Origin: an uncultured Clostridia bacterium
GTDB lineage: Bacteria > Bacillota > Clostridia > Oscillospirales > CAG-272
NCBI GenBank assembly: GCA_947627815.1
Contig: CANQXN010000046.1
Span: 1-11,182, forward strand
Length of the DNA stretch: 11,182 bases
Direction: 5' to 3'
Shown: one piece after another, positions 1-5,749 of the stretch
Layout: each line of letters opens with the position of its first letter
Position numbering within the stretch: the stretch's first letter is position 1
Made by a program: the position numbers and the translations under genes
Notes under the pieces: model-generated
What the model was told of the DNA's origin: nothing
The model's input: only the letters and a program-made list of their open reading frames with translations
Database searches by the model: none

Positions 1-59
1 AAAAAAGAAAGGACTAAGCCAGAAGCCTCGTGTTTTCAAGGTCTTTCTGATTTAGTCCT
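1..59 (-). terminator. Hairpin with T tract on the minus strand, possible terminator
   Basis: AGGACTAA (10-17) pairs perfectly with TTAGTCCT (52-59). Inside it, CAGAA (20-24) pairs with TTCTG (45-49) and CCT (26-28) with AGG (39-41). On the minus strand the stem is followed by TTCTTTTTT (complement of 1-9), which is the layout of an intrinsic terminator. No convincing minus-strand gene lies upstream of it in the window, so it may end a short untranslated transcript, or be only a structured remnant. Confidence 0.35.
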
Positions 60-102
60 ATTATGGCACAACAATCGTTGGATCGAATCTTCGAAAAAGA
101 GC

Positions 103-146
103 GGGAGGATGCCCGGTGCCGGACGGCGCCGCGTCTTCCCTTTTTT
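103..146 (+). terminator. Strong intrinsic terminator upstream of the DUF512 operon
   Basis: GGGAGGA (103-109) pairs with TCTTCCC (134-140) with one G-T wobble. The stem continues through TGC (110-112) with GCG (131-133), a two-base bulge, then GGTGCC (115-120) with GGCGCC (125-130) around the loop GGAC. TTTTTT (141-146) follows directly. It insulates the DUF512 promoter from transcription arriving from the left. The transcript it ends is not visible in the window. Confidence 0.75.
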
Positions 147-163
147 CGTGCGCAAAAAGGGTT

Positions 164-179
164 GATTTTTGAAAAAATC
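164..179. promoter_or_regulatory. Palindrome next to the -35 box, possible operator or UP-like element
   Basis: GATTTTT (164-170), two bases, then AAAAATC (173-179) form a perfect 7-bp inverted repeat that ends two bases before the -35 hexamer at 182. It could be a repressor half-site pair or an AT-rich element contacted by the RNA polymerase alpha subunit. At this A/T content chance is also possible. Confidence 0.25.
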
Positions 180-181
180 GG

Positions 182-210
182 TTGACAAGGCAAAAATGGC
201 ATTATATAAT
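182..210 (+). promoter_or_regulatory. Consensus sigma-A promoter of the DUF512-der-plsY operon
   Basis: TTGACA (182-187) and TATAAT (205-210) are both perfect consensus hexamers with an ideal 17-base spacer. The expected start of transcription is near 217, giving a short leader of about 28 bases that contains the AGGGAGG ribosome binding site (231-237) seven bases before the ATG at 245. No second promoter is evident before der or plsY, so the three genes are probably co-transcribed. Confidence 0.85.
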
Positions 211-244
211 GAGATAATATCGGAAAGGAAAGGGAGGAAAAACG

Positions 245-1027
245 ATGGTAACCGTCAGCGGCGTGGAGCCTAATTCTTTAGCCGAACAAGCCGGTTTTCT
301 GCCGGGCGATATCCTGTTATCGGTCAACGGCAACGACATCGCCGATGTGCTGGATTACCGCTACTATATCACAGAACCCTCTCTTTCGCTTCTGGTTCAC
401 CGGGGGCCGGAGCTTTTCACCTTTACCATCGAAAAGGAGGAATACGAGGACATCGGGCTTGCGTTTGAGACCTATCTCATGGATCAAAAGCACGCCTGCC
501 GCAACGGCTGTATTTTCTGCTTTATCGATCAGAACCCCCGGGGGATGCGCCCCACTATTTATTTTAAAGATGACGACTCCCGCCTTTCTTTTCTTTTGGG
601 CAATTATGTCACCCTGACCAACCTAAAAGACGCCGACATCGACCGCATCATCAAAATGCGCCTTTCGCCCATCAACATTTCGGTGCATACCACCGACCCC
701 GCGCTGCGATGTCAGATGATGAAAAACAAGCACGCCGGCAGCTCTTTGGCCTATTTAAAAAGATTGGCCGACGCCGGCATCGCGATCAACGCGCAAATCG
801 TACTTTGCCGTGGCGTCAATGACGGCAAAGCGCTCGACAAGACCTTGGCCGATCTTGCCGCTTACGGCGAGGCGATGCAGTCGGTCGCCGTCGTGCCGGC
901 GGGACTCACCAAACACCGCGAGGGGTTATATCCCCTCACCCCCTTTTCGGCGAGCGAAGCCGCCGATGTCATCGCGCAGGTGGAAGCCTTCGGCAAACAA
1001 ATGAAACAAAGTCGCGGGACGCGATGA
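245..1027 (+). CDS. DUF512 radical-SAM-like protein, N-terminal fragment (frameshifted gene)
   Basis: This 260-residue reading frame is the first two thirds of a DUF512-type protein of Clostridia. Residues 2-65 are a PDZ-like domain. Residues 85-92 carry a C-x3-C-x2-C cluster (Cys85, Cys89, Cys92), the iron-sulfur motif of radical SAM proteins, followed by a long motif around FKDDDSRLSF and NISVHTTDP (residues 107-152) typical of the family. The ATG at 245 has a good ribosome binding site (AGGGAGG, 231-237). The frame ends early at a TGA (1025-1027); the rest of the family sequence resumes at once in the next frame and runs to 1562. The biochemical role of the family is not established. Unless the break is a sequencing error, the product lacks its C-terminal DUF512 domain. 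Confidence 0.85.
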   Translation: MVTVSGVEPNSLAEQAGFLPGDILLSVNGNDIADVLDYRYYITEPSLSLLVHRGPELFTFTIEKEEYEDIGLAFETYLMDQKHACRNGCIFCFIDQNPRGMRPTIYFKDDDSRLSFLLGNYVTLTNLKDADIDRIIKMRLSPINISVHTTDPALRCQMMKNKHAGSSLAYLKRLADAGIAINAQIVLCRGVNDGKALDKTLADLAAYGEAMQSVAVVPAGLTKHREGLYPLTPFSASEAADVIAQVEAFGKQMKQSRGTR

Positions 1028-1036
1028 GTTTTATCT
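1011..1036 (+). other. Frameshift junction inside the DUF512 gene
   Basis: The first frame reads SRGTR and then TGA at 1025-1027. The next frame reads DEFYLTAGLPLP from 1023 onward, a stretch that normally lies inside one DUF512 protein. From memory, intact homologues have about five or six residues between the GxR and DEFY motifs, so a small deletion (about 14 or 17 bases) explains both the missing residues and the shift better than a single inserted base. That size is inference. Confidence 0.7.
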
Positions 1037-1100
1037 CACAGCGGGGCTGCCCCTGCCGGACGAAGATTTTTACGAGGGCTATCCTCAACTCGAAAACGGC

Positions 1101-1562
1101 GTGGGCATGATCACTTCCCTGCGCACCGAATTTTTTGACGCTTTGCCCTCTCTTTTAAAAGATTACGATCTCGAGCGGCCGATTCACGCCTCGATTGCCA
1201 CGGGCAAAGCGGCCTACCCTTTGATCTCGGAGCTGGTGGAGGTCTTGAAGCGCCGCTGTCCCCATCTCGATTGCCCGGTATACGCCATTGAAAATCACTT
1301 TTTCGGAGAGACCATCACCGTGGCGGGGCTTGTCTGCGGCTGTGACCTCAAAGAACAGCTCGCCGGAAAAAAGCTCGGCGATTTTCTTCTCATCCCCTCC
1401 GTCATGCTGCGGGATGAGGGCGACCGTTTTCTCGACGATGTCACATGCGATGAACTGTCGCAAACGCTGGGCGTCCCGATCATCCCCTCTCGCACCGACG
1501 GGGCGGATTTCATCCGGGATCTTCTGACCCCGCATACGCCAAAGGCCGGCGCGAACGCCTGA
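1101..1562 (+). CDS. DUF512 protein, C-terminal fragment (frameshifted gene)
   Basis: This frame holds the C-terminal DUF512 domain. The coding similarity really begins at 1023 (DEFYLTAGLPLP, then FYEGYPQLENGVGMI), and the nominal GTG at 1101 lies in the middle of that conserved block without a ribosome binding site, so it is unlikely to be a true start. Family features visible are HASIATGKAA (residues 29-38), ENHFFGETITVAGLV (64-78) and GDFLLIPSVMLRDEGDRFLDD (around 93-113). Together with the piece at 245-1027 it makes up a protein of about 440 residues, the usual family length. It ends 31 bases before der. If the frameshift is real, this part is probably not translated. Confidence 0.8.
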   Translation: MGMITSLRTEFFDALPSLLKDYDLERPIHASIATGKAAYPLISELVEVLKRRCPHLDCPVYAIENHFFGETITVAGLVCGCDLKEQLAGKKLGDFLLIPSVMLRDEGDRFLDDVTCDELSQTLGVPIIPSRTDGADFIRDLLTPHTPKAGANA

Positions 1563-1593
1563 TTCTTATCCTGTCCTTGCAAAGGAGGCAGCT

Positions 1594-2925
1594 ATGTCAC
1601 AACCCATCATTGCCATCGTGGGGCGCCCCAATGTGGGGAAAAGCACCCTGTTCAACAAATTGGCAGGGGAAAAGATCGCCATTGTGGAAGATGTTCCCGG
1701 CGTGACCCGCGACCGCATTTATCATGAGATCGAATGGCGGGGACGCAAATGTATGCTCATTGACACCGGCGGTATCGAGCCGAAAGCCGACACGCCTCTC
1801 TTGCAGCACATGCGTTTACAGGCGGAAATCGCCATCGAAACCGCCGATGTAATCATTTTCATGTGCGACATCCGCGCCGGCGTCACCGCCGACGACCGCG
1901 ACATCGCCAACCGGCTTCTGCGCTCCCGCAAGCCTATCCTTCTCGCGGTAAACAAAATCGACACCATCGGCGCGCCACCGCCGGAATTTTACGAATTTTA
2001 CGAACTGGGCTTTCCCGACGACCCGATCGCCCTGTCCTCCACCCACGGCAATGGCACCGGCGATCTGTTGGACGCCGTCTGGACCTATCTGCCCGCCGAG
2101 GAAGAAGAGGAAGAACCCGGCGAAAAAATTCGGGTGGCGGTCATCGGCAAACCCAACGCCGGCAAAAGCTCTTTGGTCAACCGCCTTCTCGGCGAAGAGC
2201 GCCTCATCGTTTCCGACATCCCCGGCACCACCCGCGATGCCATCGATACGCAAGTAGAGAATGAATACGGCAGTTTTACCTTCATCGACACCGCCGGCAT
2301 CCGCCGACAGGCCAAAGTGGAGGATCGCGTGGAAAAATTCAGCGTACTGCGCGCCAAAATGGCCATCGACCGGGCGGATGTCTGTCTCCTCATGATCGAT
2401 GCCTCGGCCGGCATCACCGAGCAGGACGAAAAAATCGCGGGCATCGCCCACGAGGCGGGGCGCGCCACCGTGATTGTCGTGAACAAATGGGATCTCATCG
2501 ACAAGGACAACACCACCGTTTCGGCCTTTACCGACAAAATCCGCATCGCGCTTTCCTATATGACCTACGCGCCGATCCTCTTTATTTCCGCCAAAACCGG
2601 CCAGCGGGTGAACAAGCTCTACGAGCTGATCCTCAAAGTGGCGCGGGAAAACAGAAAGCGCATCACCACCGGGCAATTGAACGACTTGCTATCGGACGCC
2701 ATCGCCCGGGTACAGCCGCCCTCCGACAAGGGACGCCGGCTCAAAATTTATTATATGACACAGCCCAGCGTGGCGCCGCCCACCTTTGTGGTCTTTTGCA
2801 ACGATGTTTCGCTCTTCCATTTTTCCTATCAACGCTATTTGGAAAATCAGATCCGGGAAGCCTACGGCTTTGAGGGTTCCCCCATCAAAATTGTAATCCA
2901 CATGCGCGGCGAGGAGGCGACCTGA
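1594..2925 (+). CDS. der: Ribosome biogenesis GTPase Der (EngA)
   Basis: Der is an essential GTPase with two tandem G domains that acts in assembly of the 50S ribosomal subunit. The 443-residue protein has the usual length and layout. The first G domain shows GRPNVGKS (10-17), DTGG (57-60) and NKID (120-123). The second shows GKPNAGKSS (185-193), DTAG (232-235), NKWD (297-300) and SAK (332-334). A KH-like domain fills about residues 355-440. An acidic linker (EEEEEEP, about 169-175) joins the two G domains. The ATG at 1594 follows a perfect AAAGGAGG (1581-1588). It is the second gene of its operon and shares one base with plsY (TGATG), which suggests translational coupling. Confidence 0.98.
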   Translation: MSQPIIAIVGRPNVGKSTLFNKLAGEKIAIVEDVPGVTRDRIYHEIEWRGRKCMLIDTGGIEPKADTPLLQHMRLQAEIAIETADVIIFMCDIRAGVTADDRDIANRLLRSRKPILLAVNKIDTIGAPPPEFYEFYELGFPDDPIALSSTHGNGTGDLLDAVWTYLPAEEEEEEPGEKIRVAVIGKPNAGKSSLVNRLLGEERLIVSDIPGTTRDAIDTQVENEYGSFTFIDTAGIRRQAKVEDRVEKFSVLRAKMAIDRADVCLLMIDASAGITEQDEKIAGIAHEAGRATVIVVNKWDLIDKDNTTVSAFTDKIRIALSYMTYAPILFISAKTGQRVNKLYELILKVARENRKRITTGQLNDLLSDAIARVQPPSDKGRRLKIYYMTQPSVAPPTFVVFCNDVSLFHFSYQRYLENQIREAYGFEGSPIKIVIHMRGEEAT

Positions 2926-3854
2926 TGCCCATTGCCCTCTATTCCTTCCGGGAATTTGTGTTTGACTACGAAACCCTGAAGATGAACGGCCTTTTGCGCA
3001 ACATCTTAGGCGGACAGCCTCTTTTTCTCGTCCTGACGGCTGTCGCCGTGGTGTTAGGCTACCTTTTGGGCAGTCTCAATTTTGCCCTCATTCTCTCCCG
3101 CTTTTATTTTCACGACGATGTGCGCGCACACGGGAGCGGCAACGCGGGGTATACCAACATGCGCCGGGTCTACGGTGCGAAAATCGCCCGCTTGGTATTG
3201 GCCGGCGATTTTCTCAAAAATGTCTTTGCCGTCTCTCTTTCCACCCTGCTGTTCGGCTATGTCGTCGGCACGCTGACCGGCTGTGCCTGCGTATTGGGGC
3301 ATTGTTTTCCCTGCTTTTTCTCCTTTCGGGGCGGCAAAGGCATCGCGGCGCTCGCCGGCATGGTGCTGGTACTCGATCCCGTGCTCTTTCTCGTCCTTTT
3401 GCTGATTTTTCTGCTGGTGCTTTTCGCCAGCCGCTATCTCTCGCTGGCAAGCGTCATGGCGGGGCTGCTCTACCCGGTTCTTTTGCGCACCGTCTTCAAT
3501 TATCTGCACATGACGGCGCTGCCCGCCCTCTTTCTCGGCGGGACGGAGGGTGTGACCTATGAGGTGGTGCCAATGCTCAACGGCGCCGTCACGACCATCA
3601 CGGACAGCAGCATTTCACTGCATCTCGCCATGCTCCCCGGCTCCTGCCTCCTCGTCTCCATTCTCATCGCCATCTTGCTTCTGGCGCGCCACTGGGGCAA
3701 TCTGAAACGCATTTTGGACGGAAAAGAAGACCGCTTTTTCTTCAAGAAAAAGGCGGCCGCGCCCGCCGTCTCTTCCGATCTTTCGCTTCCCGCCGACCGA
3801 AACAGCGCCGTCCAAAGAGACAGACAGGACGAACAGGACGAAAACGACGCCTGA
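2925..3854 (+). CDS. plsY: Glycerol-3-phosphate acyltransferase PlsY (long form)
   Basis: PlsY is an integral membrane enzyme that transfers the acyl group of acyl-phosphate to glycerol 3-phosphate, the first step of phospholipid synthesis. The three family motifs are present: GSGNAGYTNMRR (70-81), His126 with FRGGKG (134-139), and SLAS (173-176). At least five hydrophobic segments are visible (about 33-60, 97-125, 140-168, 172-205, 238-255). The protein has 309 residues against roughly 200 in typical PlsY. The excess is an N-terminal extension of about 30 residues, an insertion at about 200-235 and a charged tail after about 272. The start overlaps the der stop and is preceded by GAGGAGG within der. 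A later ATG at 2982 (Met20) has no visible ribosome binding site but would give a more family-like N-terminus. Confidence 0.92.
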   Translation: MPIALYSFREFVFDYETLKMNGLLRNILGGQPLFLVLTAVAVVLGYLLGSLNFALILSRFYFHDDVRAHGSGNAGYTNMRRVYGAKIARLVLAGDFLKNVFAVSLSTLLFGYVVGTLTGCACVLGHCFPCFFSFRGGKGIAALAGMVLVLDPVLFLVLLLIFLLVLFASRYLSLASVMAGLLYPVLLRTVFNYLHMTALPALFLGGTEGVTYEVVPMLNGAVTTITDSSISLHLAMLPGSCLLVSILIAILLLARHWGNLKRILDGKEDRFFFKKKAAAPAVSSDLSLPADRNSAVQRDRQDEQDENDA

Positions 3855-3903
3855 AATCCTGACAAAAACTTGCCGAAGGCAGAGATTTTTTTCAGAAAAG
3901 CTC

Positions 3904-3932
3904 TTGATTTTTCCGATTCGGTATGGTATAAT
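3904..3932 (+). promoter_or_regulatory. Sigma-A promoter of rpmB with extended -10
   Basis: TTGATT (3904-3909), a 17-base spacer and a perfect TATAAT (3927-3932) preceded by TGG (3924-3926), an extended -10 element. Transcription should start near 3939, about 50 bases before the rpmB ATG. The 134-base gap after plsY otherwise holds only a weak 4-bp hairpin followed by a T run near 3871-3892. Confidence 0.8.
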
Positions 3933-3988
3933 CTGTAGTGCTGTTTTTAGAAATAATAAAAATGTCTATAAATTGGAGGTGTAGCATC

Positions 3989-4174
3989 ATGGCAAAATGT
4001 GAACTCTGCGGCAAGACCGTTACCTTCGGGCTGAAAGTGTCTCATTCCAACCGCAAGACGAACAGAAGCTGGAAGCCCAACATCCGCCGGGTAAAAGTGG
4101 TGGAAGGCGGTACGCATAAAACGGCGTATGTTTGCTCCCGTTGCCTGCGTTCGGGCAAGGTAGAGCGGGCGTAA
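3989..4174 (+). CDS. rpmB: 50S ribosomal protein L28
   Basis: L28 is a structural protein of the large ribosomal subunit. The 61-residue product has the zinc-binding form of the family: CELC (Cys4, Cys7) and CSRC (Cys49, Cys52). Between them is the basic core SHSNRKTNR (18-26) with WKPNIRRVKV (28-37), characteristic of L28. The ATG at 3989 follows GGAGGT (3975-3980) with good spacing. An in-frame ATG lies further upstream near 3962, but the L28 N-terminus MAKC begins at 3989. It has its own promoter just upstream, and a hairpin about 87 bases after the stop. Confidence 0.97.
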   Translation: MAKCELCGKTVTFGLKVSHSNRKTNRSWKPNIRRVKVVEGGTHKTAYVCSRCLRSGKVERA

Positions 4175-4260
4175 TCGGCACTTGTGGCAGAACAGCCGCC
4201 GCTCGAGCGTCAGCAGTCCGGCGTTTCCGGGCGCTGAAAGCGTCAAAGTTGTCACCGGAA

Positions 4261-4292
4261 AGGGCGGATCCTTGATCCGCCCTGTTTTGTTA
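4261..4292 (+). terminator. Hairpin after rpmB that overlaps the next gene's start
   Basis: AGGGCGGATC (4261-4270) and GATCCGCCCT (4274-4283) form a perfect 10-bp stem with a three-base loop, followed by GTTTTGTTA. The T tract is interrupted, so it is a moderate terminator or attenuator. It would end the rpmB message, but the candidate TTG start of the downstream gene (4272-4274) lies in its loop and right arm, and the purine-rich AAAGGGCGG just before that start runs into the left arm. Folding would therefore also hide translation signals. Confidence 0.65.
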
Positions 4293-4988
4293 TCCGCCCC
4301 TTTACCGCAAAAGGCAAAAGAAACGCTCGAGCGCCTCGGATTTTCTTCCTTTGCCCTGCCGCCCTGTCCCCGTCTGCCGCGCGCCTTGGCTTGCCACGCC
4401 GATCTGCTCTTCTTTCAAGACCGGCAAAACCTCTATACCGAGGCTTGCTACCTGAACGAAAACGCCTCCTTTTTTGAAAGCCTGCCGACGCGGGCGGCTT
4501 TGCTCTTTCGGCGCAGGCTCTGCCCTATCGACTTTTCGCTTGGCGCCGACTATCCCCGCGATGTGCCGCTCAATCTTTTAGCGCAAGGGGCATGGATTTA
4601 CGGGCATAAAAGCTCTTTTGCCTCTTCCCTGCCCGGGTTTGTCCCGGTCAAACAGGGCTATGCCCGCTGTTCCTCGGTGATCGTCGGCGAAGGCGTGATT
4701 ACCGCCGATGCCGGCCTTGCTCGGACGCTTTCCGATCACGGCACGCCGGTTCTCGCGGTGCGCCCCGGCCATGTTCTCTTGCCCGGGTATGACACCGGCT
4801 TTTTGGGCGGCGCCTCCTTTACGCTTTCGCCTCGTCTTACCGCTTTTGTCTGCGATTTTACCCGCCATCCCGACGCCCCGGCGATAATCGCTTTTGCCGA
4901 TGCTTTGGGCGTTCGGCTGCTTTCCCTCTCCGGGGAGCCGCTTGTTGATGTGGGCGGCGCCCTGTTATTATCGGAGGAACCTTTATGA
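4272..4988 (+). CDS. DUF6873 family GME-fold protein of unknown function
   Basis: The product resembles the DUF6873 family of Firmicutes, which is assigned to the GME (arginine deiminase-like) fold; I recognise it by motif order from memory. Visible are DYPRDVPLNLLAQGAW, then VKQGYARCS, LPGYDTGFLGGASF, the HPD box near FTRHPDA, and the end motif LLSLSGEPLVDVGG. No cysteine lies in the C-terminal region where catalytic Cys of active GME enzymes would sit, so catalysis is doubtful. The frame is open from 4182 (TTG), but family similarity begins around 4272-4290. I chose the TTG at 4272 (238 residues); TTG 4287 is an alternative. It overlaps the next gene by ATGA. No own promoter is evident, so expression probably depends on read-through from rpmB. 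Confidence 0.72.
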   Translation: MIRPVLLSAPLPQKAKETLERLGFSSFALPPCPRLPRALACHADLLFFQDRQNLYTEACYLNENASFFESLPTRAALLFRRRLCPIDFSLGADYPRDVPLNLLAQGAWIYGHKSSFASSLPGFVPVKQGYARCSSVIVGEGVITADAGLARTLSDHGTPVLAVRPGHVLLPGYDTGFLGGASFTLSPRLTAFVCDFTRHPDAPAIIAFADALGVRLLSLSGEPLVDVGGALLLSEEPL

Positions 4989-5704
4989 CTACAGAAGAAA
5001 CCAAAACCCCGCAAAAGAAAAAGCGTCCTTCCTGGCAGAAAATCGTCTTCGGCACCTTCGGCATTGTCGTGGCAGTGGTCGCCGCCCTGACGCTGCTTTT
5101 AAATCTTATCGTCATTTTCCCCACCGAGCGCTCGATTTACGAAAAAGCAAGCGACATCCCGGCGGGCAGTTATGACTGTATTCTGATTTTGGGATGCGGC
5201 GTCAAGCCCGACGGCACGCCTTCCGATATGCTGGCCGACCGAATCAGCGCCGGTGTCGCGCTCTACAAAGCCGGTATCGCGCCCAAGCTCCTGATGACCG
5301 GCGATCACGGCGAGAGCGATTACAACGAAGTTGCCGCCATGAAAAAGATGGCCTGCGAACTCGGCGTGCCGGAGGAAGATATTTTCCTCGACCACGCCGG
5401 CCTTTCCACCTACAAGAGCATGGCGCGCGCCGCCGAGGTCTTCGGCGTCAAATCCTGTGTCATTGTTACCCAACGCTATCACCTCACCCGCGCCATTTAT
5501 ACCGCCAGCTTCTGGGACATTGAGGCGGTGGGCTATGCCGCCGACTTGCGTTCCTACGCCGGACAGGAGTGGCGGGATCTGCGGGAAATGGCCTCCCGTT
5601 GCAAAGCGGTTTTTGACAACATGTTCCGCCCCTATTACGCCGGCGGCGACCCCATTGACATCCACGGGGACGGCCGGGTCACGGACGACACGCAAAATCA
5701 CTGA
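4985..5704 (+). CDS. SanA/YdcF-like DUF218 membrane-anchored protein
   Basis: This 239-residue protein has a short basic cytoplasmic start, one transmembrane helix (about residues 19-45) and an extracytoplasmic DUF218 domain. Family motifs are DCILILGCGVKPDGTPS (64-80), DRISAGVALYKAG (85-97), LLMTGDHG (102-109), STYKSMARAAEVF (141-153) and VTQRYHLTRA (161-170). DUF218 members such as SanA and ElyC are linked to cell envelope integrity and vancomycin exclusion in Gram-negative bacteria; the activity in Firmicutes is unknown. The ATG lies within the stop of the previous gene (ATGA, 4985-4988) with GGAGGA at 4973-4978, so translation of the two is likely coupled. Confidence 0.88.
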   Translation: MTTEETKTPQKKKRPSWQKIVFGTFGIVVAVVAALTLLLNLIVIFPTERSIYEKASDIPAGSYDCILILGCGVKPDGTPSDMLADRISAGVALYKAGIAPKLLMTGDHGESDYNEVAAMKKMACELGVPEEDIFLDHAGLSTYKSMARAAEVFGVKSCVIVTQRYHLTRAIYTASFWDIEAVGYAADLRSYAGQEWRDLREMASRCKAVFDNMFRPYYAGGDPIDIHGDGRVTDDTQNH

Positions 5705-5749
5705 CTTTGAAAAAGCATTCTATAGGAAAATACAACAGAGGATATCGAT

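Noticed and set aside
1..173. A plus-strand frame open from the left edge to a TGA near 171
   Set aside because: Its translation looks random and crosses a strong terminator stem and T tract, so it is unlikely to be the end of a gene.
14..202. A 62-residue minus-strand frame in the upstream region
   Set aside because: It has no ribosome binding site before its ATG, no recognisable motif, overlaps both hairpins and the promoter, and is rich in basic and Cys residues as expected of chance reading.
1816..2676. A 286-residue open frame on the minus strand inside der
   Set aside because: It is a shadow of der; the sense frame carries all G-domain motifs.
3866..3892. Possible terminator after plsY (TGCC GAA GGCA followed by a T run)
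   Set aside because: The stem is only 4 bp, and the T run starts several bases after it; too weak to call.
5707..5736. Possible alaS promoter (TTGAAA, 18 bases, TACAAC)
   Set aside because: Transcription would start after the ribosome binding site, and the -10 match is poor.
5705..5749. T-box riboswitch ahead of alaS
   Set aside because: Only 45 bases are available and no specifier hairpin or T-box sequence is present.
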